Part shown: positions 25,346 to 33,929 of the stretch, piece after piece
Layout: every line of letters starts with the position of its first letter
Numbering within the stretch: the stretch's first letter is position 1
Source: Myxococcales bacterium
GTDB lineage: Bacteria; Myxococcota_A; Bradymonadia; UBA7976; UBA1532
DNA: 64,000 nucleotides
Assembly (NCBI GenBank): GCA_020633465.1
Contig: JACKDN010000003.1
Location: forward strand, 434,001 to 498,000
Direction of reading: 5' to 3'
Notes under the pieces: model-generated
The model's database searches: none
What the model was told of the DNA's origin: nothing
Seen by the model: the letters and a program-made list of their open reading frames with translations, nothing else
Program-made: the position numbers and the translations under genes

Positions 25346-26804
25346 GTGCCGCGCTGCGTCGTCGTCCTGGCCGCGGGCCTGCTGGCCGGCTGTGGGCTGG
25401 TGCTCGATCTGACCGGCCCGCCCGAGGACGCCACGCCCGCGTCGGACGTGGCGCCGGTGGACGCCGCGCCCCTCGACGCGGCGCCGGTGGACGCCACGCC
25501 CGTGGACGCCGCGCCCCCCGTCGACGCGACGCCGGACGCCGCCGACGCCGCGCCCCCGGCCGACGCCGCGCCGACCACCTGCGGACAGATCGTGTGCCGC
25601 AACCCGCTGGGCTCGACGGCCTGCGTCGGCGGTCGCTGCGTGCCGTCGTGCGCGCCCGGCGCGCAGGACGCCGACGGCGATCCGACCAACGGCTGCGAGA
25701 CGCTGCGCCTCGACGGCGAGCTGTGCGGCGAGGCGATGCGCTTCGGCCCCACGGTGTCGGTGGTGATCGGCGACGTGACCGTCTGCCCCTTCGACGGCGA
25801 CGATCCGTCCACCGGCGCCTTCGAGCTCGAGGCGGGGCAGGTGCTGGTGCTCGGCCGGCTGGATCTGGCCGGGCGGGGGCACCGCGGCGGGGGGGGCGGC
25901 GGCGGCGGGGCGGCGGCCCCTGGGCGACGGCGCGCTGCGGCCGGGCGCGGGTGGGGCGGGGCGCGCCGCGTCGATCACCGGCGACACCGCCGAGGATGGG
26001 CGCCGGCCCTGGTGCGGCGGCGAAGGCGGGGGGCGGCGGGCGCGGCGGGGGGACGACGGCGGTGAGGGCGGCCTGGGCGGCGAGGGCGGGCGCGGCGACG
26101 ACGTCTGCGCCGCCGACGGGCTGCCTGGGCGAGATGGCCGGCGCGGCGCGCGGACAGGGGGCTGGCGCGCGCCGGCGTCAACGAGGACACGTCGGTGGAC
26201 GACGCGGTCTGGCGCGGCGGCGGCGGCGGCAGGGGGGGCGGCGGCGGCGGCGGCATGCAGGCGCGGTCGTGGGGCGCCTGCGGCTGCCTCGGCGACGGCG
26301 GGACGACCGGCGGCGGCGGCGGCGGCGGCGCGGCAGGCAGCCCGGGCGGCGGGCGGGTGGCGATCACGGCGGCGCGCTCGATCGAGGTGCGCGGCACCAT
26401 CGTGGCCGATGGGCTCGAGGACGCGGGCGGCGACGGCGTCGACGGTGAGGACGGCGGGGCGATGGCGTGCGGCGACGCCGGCGACGGGGCGCTCGGCGGG
26501 GGCGGAGGCGAGGCCGTCGAGGCCGAGGGCCGCCCCGGCGCCGGGGACAGGCGGTCGCGGCCTGCGGCGAGCCCGCGCCGGCCGCGGGCGGCGGCCGCGG
26601 CGGCGAGGGCAGCGCCGCGGCGCGGGCGGCGGCGTCCTGCTGCGCGCGCCCACGCTGACGGTGACCGGCCGGGTGCGCACCCTGGGCGGCGGCGCCCAGC
26701 CGATCAACGGCGGCACCGTGAAGCTGTTCCACTGCGGCGCCGTGGCGCGCGCGGCCATCGAAGCGGGGCGGCTGTTCGAGGCGCGCCACCCGAGCTGCGA
26801 CTGA
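25346..26804 (+). pseudogene. Glycine-rich lipoprotein gene broken by several apparent frameshifts
   Basis: A GTG at 25346 begins a good lipoprotein signal (LLAGC), a Asp-Ala-Ala-Pro linker and a Cys-containing segment (CGQIVCRN, CVGGRCVPSC, DADGDPTNGCETL), with a strand-rich start (VIGDVTVCPF, VLVLGRLDLAGRG). Beyond about 25890 the coding signal jumps frame at least four times: sensible Gly-rich or beta stretches lie in different frames (e.g. SITGDTAEDG; RVAITAARSIEVRGTIVADG; then VLLRAPTLTVTGRVRTLGGG and INGGTVKLFHCG to the stop at 26804). The pieces form one recognisable myxobacterial type: a Gly-rich surface lipoprotein with parallel-beta-like ends. Errors in G-runs during assembly are more likely than decay, as the third-position bias is kept. 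Confidence 0.6.
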
Positions 26805-26825
26805 GCCGCGGAGCGAGCGCAGCGC

Positions 26826-27599
26826 TCAGGACGTGGCGAGCACGTGCCCGGCCTGCGCGGCGCGCTCGAAGGCGGCCCAGACGCCGGCCTCGAACAGCAG
26901 GGGGAACAGGGCGGCGGCGTCGAAGAAGCACGCCGCGGCGCCACCTTGGGCCACGGCGTCGACGGGGGACGCCTCCTGCCCGAGGCAGTGCATCACGCCC
27001 AGGCAGCCGCCCGGCCCGAGGGGCGCGGGCCGGGCCGCGCCGTCGTGCACGTCGACCTGCCCGTCCAGCACCATGTACAGGCCGTCCGGACACTCACCTC
27101 GGCGCACCAGGCTCTCGCCCATGCCCAGGCGCCGGTGGATGGCGCGATCGGCCAGGCGCTGCCGCTCGGTCGACGTCAGCGGGCCGAACAGGCTGCAGCC
27201 GGCGAGCAGCCACAGCACCGGGGCGCGCTCGGCGGCGCGGGCGACGCGCCGGTCGAAGGCGGGGAAGCGCCGCCGCGCCACCTGCAGCAGCGTCGACGGC
27301 ACCCGCACCAGCTCGGCGCCCTCGTCGGTGACCACCCGCGGGGCCGCGTCGCGGCCGAAGGGCAGCAGCAGATCGCCGGCGCGCGCCTCGCCCAGCGCGT
27401 GGTGCCGGTGCGGCGCCGGGCGCTCGAGCCGCGCGTGGCCCGAGCGGACGTAGACGGCGTCGTCCCCCCACTGCAGCGCGCCCAGCGTCGCGCCGGCGGG
27501 CAGCGGGTGCACCTCGCCCGAGGCCAACAGCGTGCGCGCCGCGGACTGCGGGAGCGCGACCAGCAGGTCGCCGTCGTCCGTGTCGGCCGCGCCGCTCAT
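26826..27599 (-). CDS. Cyclic-nucleotide-binding-domain-like protein
   Basis: 257 aa from the ATG at 27599 (a longer frame upstream is not coding-like). The C-terminal half (about 125-250) reads as a Crp-type cNMP-binding barrel: CSLFGPLTSTERQRLADRA, MGESLVRRGECPDGLYMVLDGQVDVHDG, then LGPGGCLGVMHCLG. The N-terminal half has a more degenerate barrel (LPAGATLGALQWGDDAVYVRSGHARLERP). The phosphate-binding Gly-Glu-x-x-Ala-Leu-Arg cassette is not intact, so ligand binding is uncertain. No DNA-binding helix-turn-helix and no membrane helix, so a regulatory adaptor is more likely than a transcription factor. It is divergent from the membrane cassette, with 190 bases between starts. Confidence 0.65.
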   Translation of the reverse strand: MSGAADTDDGDLLVALPQSAARTLLASGEVHPLPAGATLGALQWGDDAVYVRSGHARLERPAPHRHHALGEARAGDLLLPFGRDAAPRVVTDEGAELVRVPSTLLQVARRRFPAFDRRVARAAERAPVLWLLAGCSLFGPLTSTERQRLADRAIHRRLGMGESLVRRGECPDGLYMVLDGQVDVHDGAARPAPLGPGGCLGVMHCLGQEASPVDAVAQGGAAACFFDAAALFPLLFEAGVWAAFERAAQAGHVLATS

Positions 27600-27789
27600 G
27601 GGTACGTCACTCACCCACAGTTCCGCTGGCCGAACACCATCACACTGGCCCCGGTCGAATCCACCGCTTTGTGAGTTCGGCGCCTTGCACGGGATCGCCA
27701 CGATCCCGCCTCGACCTCGCCCCGGTCTGCCCCCGGCCGCGCCGCGCGGGGCCGGTAGCGTGCCCTCACCGACATCGAAGGAGGTGCAC

Positions 27790-28305
27790 ATGGCAACCGA
27801 GACACGCAGCGGGGCCACCCGCGAGCTGGCCTGGGCCGCCGCGGGCGCGGGCCTCACCGGCGCCTGCCTGGGCGCGCGGCTGGGCGCCGAGGCGGCGCTG
27901 GCGCTCGGCCTGACGCTGCCCGCCGCGCTGGTGGGCGTGGCCGGCCTGACCGCGCCGGCGCTGTACATCGGCGCGGCCTTCGCCGGCGTCGCGCCGGCCC
28001 CGCGGGCGCTGCTGGCCCACCTGCGCCGGGGGCTGGGTGACGCCGGCCGCGTGATGGCGGGCCTGGCCCCGGTGCTGGTGCTCTTGACCGCGACGGCGGC
28101 GTCCACCGCCACCGTCCGCCTGCTGGGCCTGCTGGTGGTCTTCGCGGCCGTCGTGCTGGGCCTGCGGGTGACCTGGCCGCGCCTCTTCGGCGACGCGCCC
28201 GACGCCGGCCGCGCGGCCGCCGTCTTCACCGCCTGGAGCGTCGTCGCCCTGGGCATCGGCTTCCACATCCTCGACGGCGCCCTGGCGGCGCAGGCGGCGC
28301 GCTGA
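27790..28305 (+). CDS. Small multi-spanning membrane protein
   Basis: 171 aa. The ATG at 27790 follows AAGGAGGTG, an almost perfect anti-Shine-Dalgarno match, which fixes the start; an upstream in-frame extension is rejected. Four to five hydrophobic helices (LAWAAAGAGLTGACLG, ALALGLTLPAALVGVAGL, MAGLAPVLVLLTATAAST, LLGLLVVFAAVVLGLRV, TAWSVVALGIGFHIL). No known family. It is the first of three tightly packed genes (1-base gap to the next), probably forming one inner-membrane complex. Confidence 0.65.
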   Translation: MATETRSGATRELAWAAAGAGLTGACLGARLGAEAALALGLTLPAALVGVAGLTAPALYIGAAFAGVAPAPRALLAHLRRGLGDAGRVMAGLAPVLVLLTATAASTATVRLLGLLVVFAAVVLGLRVTWPRLFGDAPDAGRAAAVFTAWSVVALGIGFHILDGALAAQAAR

Positions 28306-28306
28306 C

Positions 28307-29068
28307 ATGAGCACCACCGGACTGAACCCCGAGCTGGATCTGATCGGCCCCCGCGGCGCCGCCGCCGAGGGCGGGCTGGCCGCGGTCGACGGGCTGCTGC
28401 GCGCCCCCGAGTCGGTGCTCGATCGCATCGACGCCGGCGACGACCTCGAGCTGCGCGTGCGCGCCTACGCCGCGACGCTGTGCGCCACGACCGCGGTCAT
28501 GGGCGCCACGCTCGGCAGCTTCCGCGGCGGCTGGCAGATCCTCTTCGCCGCGGTGAAGCTGCCCCTCGTCGCGCTGCTGACCGCGGCGCTGGTGACGCCG
28601 GCCTTCGTCGCCGCCCGCCGGGTGCTGCAGGGCGAGGCCGATCCGCGGCGCGAGGCCGCGCGGGTGCTGGCCTGCATGGCCCTGGCCGGGCTGCTGGTGT
28701 CGGCCACCGCGCCGGTGCTGCTGCTGGCCATGGCCCTGGGCGCGGGCTACCACGCGACGACCCTGCTGACGGTCGCCTGCTGCGGCCTCGCTGGCCTGGG
28801 CGCCGCCGCGCTCGGGCGCCGCGTCCTGCAGCGCGGACCGGCCAGCGGGCGGCGCACGCTGGGGGCGCTGGTGCTGATCGTCGGCGCCCTGGCCGGCACG
28901 CAGCTCAGCTGGACCCTGCGGCCCTACCTGGTGCGGCCGCGCAGCGACGCGGTGCCCTTCGTGCGCGCCGTCGAGGGCAGCTTCATCGAGGCGGTGGGCC
29001 TCAGCTTCGACTCGGCGCGCGGGCGCTATCACCGGCCGCGCGCCCCGCTGCCCGAGCAGCGGCCGTGA
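28307..29068 (+). CDS. Multi-spanning membrane protein of unknown function
   Basis: 253 aa. A soluble N-terminal stretch of about 65 residues (LLRAPESVLDRIDAGDDLE) precedes five or six membrane helices (ATTAVMGATLGSF, LFAAVKLPLVALLTAALVTPAF, VLACMALAGLLVSATAPVLLLAMAL, LTVACCGLAGLGAAALG, LGALVLIVGALAGTQLSW). The C-terminus (VRPRSDAVPFVRAVEGSFIEAVGLSFDSARG) is soluble and distinctive. The helix pattern is reminiscent of Yip1-type proteins, but I would not assign it. It overlaps the next gene by 4 bases (GTGA). Confidence 0.65.
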   Translation: MSTTGLNPELDLIGPRGAAAEGGLAAVDGLLRAPESVLDRIDAGDDLELRVRAYAATLCATTAVMGATLGSFRGGWQILFAAVKLPLVALLTAALVTPAFVAARRVLQGEADPRREAARVLACMALAGLLVSATAPVLLLAMALGAGYHATTLLTVACCGLAGLGAAALGRRVLQRGPASGRRTLGALVLIVGALAGTQLSWTLRPYLVRPRSDAVPFVRAVEGSFIEAVGLSFDSARGRYHRPRAPLPEQRP

Positions 29069-29655
29069 GGATCGAAGCCTGGGCGGTGGTGTACGTCGTC
29101 GTCGGCCTGGGCGCGGCGGCCGCGCGGGCGGCCCGCGGGCGCCGCGACCCCCTCGATCTCGCCCTGCTGGTGGTCTGCTGGCCGGTCTACGGGGCCTTCG
29201 CGTGGGGCGACGCGCCCGCCGCGCCCCGCGCCGGTCCGCTGGCGGCGCTGCTGCCCGCGCCCGGCGTCGTCGAGGCCCTCGCCCGCCGCGTCGCGTTGGC
29301 CGCGGCGCGGGTCGCCGAGATGGACGCCGTGCTGGCCCAGCCGGACCTCGATCCGGCGCACCTGGCCGCCCGCGTCGGCGCGCTCGAAGCGGCGGGCCAC
29401 CCCGGCGCGGCCGAGGCCGCGACGCGCACCCTGCGCACCGTCGAGCGCCTCGTCGCCGTGCGCGCCCGGGCCCAGGCCGAGCTGGCCGAGGCCCAGGAGC
29501 GCCTGCGCCAGCTCGACGCGCAGACGCGCATCGTGCAGGTCGCCGGCCCCGGCGCCGCCGATCTGCGCGGCCTGGTCGACGAGCTCGACGTCCGCGTCGA
29601 CCGCCTGGACGCCGCCCTCGAGGATCCCTACCTGGCGCCCTTCGGCCCCCGGTGA
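29065..29655 (+). CDS. Membrane-anchored coiled-coil protein
   Basis: 196 aa from a GTG at 29065 that overlaps the preceding stop (GTGA). One or two N-terminal hydrophobic segments (WAVVYVVVGLGAAAARA, LALLVVCWPVYGAFAWG) precede a helical region with heptad character (about 85-185): LAARVGALEAAGHPGAAE, LVAVRARAQAELAEAQERLRQL, LVDELDVRVDRLDAAL. Likely a bitopic scaffold for the two membrane proteins encoded upstream. Function unknown. The longer frame upstream lies inside the previous gene. Confidence 0.6.
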   Translation: MRIEAWAVVYVVVGLGAAAARAARGRRDPLDLALLVVCWPVYGAFAWGDAPAAPRAGPLAALLPAPGVVEALARRVALAAARVAEMDAVLAQPDLDPAHLAARVGALEAAGHPGAAEAATRTLRTVERLVAVRARAQAELAEAQERLRQLDAQTRIVQVAGPGAADLRGLVDELDVRVDRLDAALEDPYLAPFGPR

Positions 29656-29666
29656 GATCGCCGGTC

Positions 29667-30470
29667 TCAGCCGTGGAAGTTGAAGCGATCGCCGCGCACG
29701 AAGCTGTAGAGCGACAGCCCCGCCGCGCGCGCGAGCTGGTCGGCCAGCGAGCTGGCCGCGCCGACCGCGACGACGGCGCCCACGCGCGCCACCAGCGCCT
29801 TCTGCACCACCTCGAACCCCGCGCGGCTGCTGACCACCAGCGCGTGATCGTCCAGGGGGAAGGCGTCGGCCCGCAGCCGCGCGCCGATCACCTTGTCGAC
29901 CGCGTTGTGCCGCCCGACGTCCTCGGCCGCCTCGATCAGCGCGCCCTCGCGGGTGAACAGGGCGGCGCCGTGCAGGCCGCCGGTGGCGTCGAACAGGCGC
30001 TGCGTGGCGCGCAGGCGGCCGGGCAGGGCGCACACGAAGGCCGGCTCGAGCACGAAGGGCGCCTCGAGGGGCGGGGCGTGCTGGAAGACGCGGTCGATGC
30101 TGGCCTTGCCGCACAGCCCGCAGCTGGACGCGGCGAACATCTCGCGGCGCGCGCGCTCGAAGCGGGCGGGCGCCGCCCGCACCCCGGACGCCAGCGTCGC
30201 GAGGACGACGTTCTGCGCGTTCGGTCGCGCCGGATCGGCGCACGGGGCCAGCCCGGCCAGGTCGTCCAGCCCGTCGATCACGCCCTCGGTCGCCAGGAAG
30301 CCCGCGACCAGGTCGAGATCCCGCCCCGGCGTGCGCATCAGCACCGCCAGCGGCCGCCCGTCGAGCCGGATCTCGAGGGGCTCCTCGACGACGAGCGCGT
30401 CGTCGCCGGCCGGCTCGACGCCGCCGGGCGCGCCGCGGCGCAGCGACACGCGGATCGCGCCCTCGCCCAT
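29667..30470 (-). CDS. fdhD: Formate dehydrogenase accessory sulfurtransferase FdhD
   Basis: 267 aa, the usual size. The CGLCGK motif (Cys117, Cys120) is the persulfide-carrying site; FdhD passes sulfur from a cysteine desulfurase to the molybdenum/bis-MGD cofactor of formate dehydrogenase. Other family landmarks: VVEEPLEIRLDG, MRTPGRDLDLVAGFLATEGVI, AAEDVGRHNAVDKVIG, VVSSRAGFEVVQKA and GLSLYSFVRGDRFN. Start shares one base with the TPR gene stop (TGATG). No formate dehydrogenase subunit lies in the window, so its client is elsewhere in the genome. Confidence 0.94.
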   Translation of the reverse strand: MGEGAIRVSLRRGAPGGVEPAGDDALVVEEPLEIRLDGRPLAVLMRTPGRDLDLVAGFLATEGVIDGLDDLAGLAPCADPARPNAQNVVLATLASGVRAAPARFERARREMFAASSCGLCGKASIDRVFQHAPPLEAPFVLEPAFVCALPGRLRATQRLFDATGGLHGAALFTREGALIEAAEDVGRHNAVDKVIGARLRADAFPLDDHALVVSSRAGFEVVQKALVARVGAVVAVGAASSLADQLARAAGLSLYSFVRGDRFNFHG

Positions 30471-31420
30471 CAGGCCGCCGCGCTCAGCCGGGCGTCCAGC
30501 CGGGCGATGCGCGCCTCGGCCCAGGCCCGCTGGCTGCTCTCGGGGTTGTGCCGCGCGAACAGCAGGTACTCGTTGCGCGCCTCGGCCAGCTGCCCGACCG
30601 CCTCGTGCAGGCGCCCCAGCTCGAGGTGCGCCCGCAGCATCACCGGCTTGCCCAACAGCGACTCGCGCAGGTGGTGGCGCGCGCGCCCGGGATCCGTGGC
30701 CAAGAGCAGCCGCCCCAGCGCGTAGTGCGCGGGCCCATAGTCGGGGCGCAGGCTCAGCACGGCCTTCAGCGCCGCGCGCGCCCCCGTCTCGTCGCCCTGC
30801 TCGAGCATCAAGAGCGCTCGCTGATAGCGCGCCTTGTGGTGGCGGCGGTCGCGCCGGCCGGCCTCGTCGAGCGCGCGCTCGGCCGCCTCGAAGTCCTTCC
30901 GCTCGAAGGCGCACACGCCCAGCGTGTACAGCGCCCGCACGTCGCGCGGCCACTTCTGCACCACGCGCTCGAGCAGCGCCTGCGCGACGTCCAGGTGCCC
31001 CCGGTCGCGCTCGACGACGCCCAGGTTGAACAGGATGCGCGGATCGTCGGGCACCGCCGACAGCGCCAGCCCGTACTCGCGGGCGGCGGCGGCCAGGTGG
31101 CCCTCGAGGCGCAGGGCGTAGCCCAGGGCGAAGCGGAAGGTGGGCTCGTGGGGGCGCAGCGCCGCCGCGTGGGCGAAGCGCGTGCGGGCCTGCCGGTTCA
31201 GCCCCTTCGCCTGCGCGGCGCGCCCCGCGTGGTAGTGCAGCCAGGGATCGGCGGGTCGGCGCGCCAGGTGCCGGTGCAGGTACAGGATGGCCCGCTCGAG
31301 ATCGCCGCCGTCGACCAGCACGCGCCCGCGGTGCACCGGCAGCCAGCGCGTCTCGCCGACCAGCGGCTCGAGCGCGGCCAGCACCGCGCCCACCGCGCGC
31401 GCCCAGCCGGCGCGGGCCAC
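30470..31420 (-). CDS. Tetratricopeptide repeat protein
   Basis: 316 aa from a GTG at 31420, one base after the stop of the glycosyltransferase gene. Nearly the whole protein is TPR units (about 55-300): PWLHYHAGRAAQAKGLNRQA, FRFALGYALRLEGHLAAAARE, PRILFNLGVVERDRGHLDVA, VRALYTLGVCAFERKDFEAAE, KARYQRALLMLEQGDETGA and AHYALGRLLLATDPGRA. No signal peptide, so a cytosolic protein-interaction module. It may work with the upstream glycosyltransferase, which also carries TPRs; fdhD is merely coupled downstream. Confidence 0.8.
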   Translation of the reverse strand: MARAGWARAVGAVLAALEPLVGETRWLPVHRGRVLVDGGDLERAILYLHRHLARRPADPWLHYHAGRAAQAKGLNRQARTRFAHAAALRPHEPTFRFALGYALRLEGHLAAAAREYGLALSAVPDDPRILFNLGVVERDRGHLDVAQALLERVVQKWPRDVRALYTLGVCAFERKDFEAAERALDEAGRRDRRHHKARYQRALLMLEQGDETGARAALKAVLSLRPDYGPAHYALGRLLLATDPGRARHHLRESLLGKPVMLRAHLELGRLHEAVGQLAEARNEYLLFARHNPESSQRAWAEARIARLDARLSAAA

Positions 31421-31421
31421 C

Positions 31422-32930
31422 TCAGTCGCCCCGGCGGATGAGCGCCCGCGCCACCTGCAGGGCCTGGGCGGCGGCGGCCGGCTCGCCGCGCGCGTTCAGC
31501 AGGCGGGCCAGGGCCAGGTAGTGCTCGGGGTGCGGCGACTTCAGGTGCATGCAGATCTGCAAATACTCGAGCTGATCGTCCTCATTCCCCAGCGCCTCGG
31601 CCAGGTCGACCGCGGCGCCCACCAGCGGCAGCTGGTGCAGCAGCGCGGGGTGCTGCATCAGGCAGTTGTGCAGCACCTCGTAGGCCTTCGCGAGGCCGAT
31701 GAGATCGACGTACATCTGCACGAAGCGCAAGAGCAGCGGCGTGATCCGGTCGGGCGCCTCGTCGAAGTGCGCCGAGATGAGCGAGAACGCCTTGGTCTCG
31801 TCCCCGAGCTCCAGCAGCACCTCGGCGTGCTCGACGTCGGCCCCCACGCGCTCGCCCGCCGGCAGATCGGCGCGCACCGCCGCGAACGCCTCGGCGGCCT
31901 TCTCGCCCTGCGCCATGCGCACCAGCGACCGCGCCCACTCCAGCCGCGCCCGCCAGGCGCGCACCGCCGTGTCGCGGAAGGCCAGATCACCCAGGCCGGG
32001 TGGGTGCGCCTTCGCCGCTTCGCGGAAGCAGGCCTCGGCGCGGATGGGCGAGTCCAGGTCGCGGGCCGCCAGGCCGGTGACGAACCACAGCTCGGGGTAG
32101 CCGGGGTGCTTCAGCACCGCGGCCAGCCCGTGCTCCATCGCCTCGCGCGGGCGCCCCAGGCTGCGCAGGCACTCCACCGCGAAGACGTGGCTGCTCAGCA
32201 CGTGGTTGAGGGCCGTGCCGTCGGCGATCACCGCGCGGAACCCGGCCAGCGCCGCCGCGTCGTCGCCGCCGGCGTAGTGCTCCTTGGCCAGGTAGAAGGT
32301 GGCGGCGGCGTCGCCGGGGCGATCGGCCAGCTCGGCCTCGAGCAGGCCCATGTTGCGCGCCCGCTTGCCGCGCTGCGCCTGCAGATCGGGGTCGTAGCCG
32401 TAGTGCAGGATGCGGAAGGCGTCCTCGTAGCGCTGCCGCAGCCCCGGCACGCCGGCGCCCACCTGCTCGTGCACCCGGCCGGTGAAGCGCAGCGTCGGCC
32501 GCCGCCGCCACAGCCGCGGCATGTGCCCGGCGCCCAGCGGCTGGCCGTGCTTGTCGCGGTTCTCGATCAGCGGCAGGTAGAGGGTCGGCGGCGCGTCCTC
32601 GGGCTCGGCCTCGATCAGCCGCCGCACGTGCTCGGCGCTGCCCGGCGCCAGCCGCTCGTCGGCGTCCAGCACCAGCACCCAGTCGCCGGTCGCCGCGTCG
32701 AGCGAGGCGTTGCGCGCGGCGGCGAAGTCGCCGGTCCACGGGCGGTGCACGACGGTCGCGCCCGCGGCCTCGGCCAACTCGACGGTGCGGTCGGCGCTGC
32801 CGGTGTCGACGACGATCACCTCGTCGGCGAGGTCGCCCACCGACGCCAGGCAGTCGGGCAGGAAGTCCTCTTCGTCCTTCACGATGAGGCACAGGGACAG
32901 GCGCCGTCGGGCTGCGCCGGGCGCCCCCAT
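31422..32930 (-). CDS. Family-2 glycosyltransferase with C-terminal TPR repeats
   Basis: 502 aa. The GT-A domain is N-terminal (10-230): LSLCLIVKDEEDFLPDCLAS, VIVVDTGSADRTVELA, WVLVLDADE with the metal-binding DAD at 89-91, then LWRRRPTLRFTGRVHEQV. TPR-type helices follow (about 235-495; ATFYLAKEHYAGGDDAAALAGF, LWFVTGLAARDLDSP, EHYLALARLLNARGEPAAAA). This arrangement occurs in glycosyltransferases that modify proteins or peptides and in lipopolysaccharide-type enzymes; the acceptor is unknown. No membrane helix. It is followed one base later by a TPR gene, and the PP2C gene is 50 bases upstream. Confidence 0.85.
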   Translation of the reverse strand: MGAPGAARRRLSLCLIVKDEEDFLPDCLASVGDLADEVIVVDTGSADRTVELAEAAGATVVHRPWTGDFAAARNASLDAATGDWVLVLDADERLAPGSAEHVRRLIEAEPEDAPPTLYLPLIENRDKHGQPLGAGHMPRLWRRRPTLRFTGRVHEQVGAGVPGLRQRYEDAFRILHYGYDPDLQAQRGKRARNMGLLEAELADRPGDAAATFYLAKEHYAGGDDAAALAGFRAVIADGTALNHVLSSHVFAVECLRSLGRPREAMEHGLAAVLKHPGYPELWFVTGLAARDLDSPIRAEACFREAAKAHPPGLGDLAFRDTAVRAWRARLEWARSLVRMAQGEKAAEAFAAVRADLPAGERVGADVEHAEVLLELGDETKAFSLISAHFDEAPDRITPLLLRFVQMYVDLIGLAKAYEVLHNCLMQHPALLHQLPLVGAAVDLAEALGNEDDQLEYLQICMHLKSPHPEHYLALARLLNARGEPAAAAQALQVARALIRRGD

Positions 32931-32980
32931 CTCAGCGCCCGTCCGGGCGCGGGCCGCGGGGGGTCGCGCGCGTCACGGCA

Positions 32981-33835
32981 TCAGGACCGACTGCGCTTGT
33001 CGCGCTGCCGCCCCCGCCGGCCGAGGACGGTCGTGAGCACGACCGTGCAGTTGTCCTCGCCGCCGCGGCTGTTGGCCAGGTCGATCAGCGTGCGCGGGGC
33101 GCGCCGGCGATCCTCGCGCTGGACGATCGACTGGATCTCGTCGTCCTCGACGTGCCCGGTCAGGCCGTCGCTGCAGAGCACGAACTGATCGCCCACCCGC
33201 AGGGGCAAAGCGCTCGTGTCCACCTTCACCTCGCGCTCGAAGCCGATGCTGCGGGTGATGATGTTGCGCATCACCGACACCTTGGCCTGCTCGGGCGTGA
33301 TCAGCCCGGCGGCCACCTGCTCCTGCACCAGCGAGTGGTCTTCGGTGACCTGGTGGATCTCGCCGTCGCGGATCAGATAGGCGCGGCTGTCGCCGACGTG
33401 CCCGAAGTAGGCCACCGAGCCGTACACCAGCAGCACCGTCACCGTGCTGCCCATGCCGGTCAGCTCGGGCTGCTCGCGCGCCGTGTCGAAGACGGTCGCG
33501 CAGGCCTCGCGCACGGCCTCTTCCATGATGCGCGGCACGTTCACGCGCCCGCCGTCCTGCTGGGCGTGCTGCTCGGCGGCGTACAGGCGCCTCAAGAGCG
33601 CCGTGCCCACCGTCTTCACCGTCAGCGTGCTGGCCACCTGCCCGCCGGCGTGGCCGCCCATACCGTCGGCGACGATCCACACCGCGTTCTTCGGCAGCAT
33701 GAGGAACGAGTCCTCGTTCACCTCGCGGCGGAGGCCCACGTCGGTGCCACCGTCGCCCACGACGCGGAAGTCGGGGCGGGCCGTGTCGAGGCGCGGCAGG
33801 CGTCCCCGAAGCTCGCGGCGGTTGGTCTTGTTCAT
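32981..33835 (-). CDS. PP2C-family Ser/Thr protein phosphatase
   Basis: 284 aa. All metal- and phosphate-site motifs are present: RREVNEDSFLM, VADGMGGHAGGQVAS, GMGSTVTVLLV, GHVGDSRAYLIRDG, TEDHSLVQEQVAAG, LCSDGLTGHVEDDE and GGEDNCTVVL. It is a soluble Mn/Mg-dependent phosphatase that would oppose Ser/Thr kinases such as those at 14691 and 18215 or PrkA nearby. The start is the ATG at 33835. A longer open frame in another phase is a shadow. The basic tail (RRGRQRDKRSRS) may tether it to acidic partners. Confidence 0.94.
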   Translation of the reverse strand: MNKTNRRELRGRLPRLDTARPDFRVVGDGGTDVGLRREVNEDSFLMLPKNAVWIVADGMGGHAGGQVASTLTVKTVGTALLRRLYAAEQHAQQDGGRVNVPRIMEEAVREACATVFDTAREQPELTGMGSTVTVLLVYGSVAYFGHVGDSRAYLIRDGEIHQVTEDHSLVQEQVAAGLITPEQAKVSVMRNIITRSIGFEREVKVDTSALPLRVGDQFVLCSDGLTGHVEDDEIQSIVQREDRRRAPRTLIDLANSRGGEDNCTVVLTTVLGRRGRQRDKRSRS

Positions 33836-33864
33836 CCCGCGTCCTTGCCCACCGAGGACCGCCG

Positions 33865-33881
33865 CGCCCCGCAGCGGGGCG
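33865..33881 (-). terminator. GC hairpin downstream of the prkA-yeaH-spoVR operon
   Basis: An 8-bp perfect inverted repeat (CGCCCCGC / GCGGGGCG) with a very tight loop lies about 50 bases after the spoVR stop and just upstream of the PP2C start. No T-tract is visible, so it would be a weak or factor-dependent terminator. Role inferred. Confidence 0.3.
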
Positions 33882-33929
33882 TCGGCCGCGCGGGAGCATA
33901 CCGTCGGCCCCGTCCGGCCGCAAACACCC

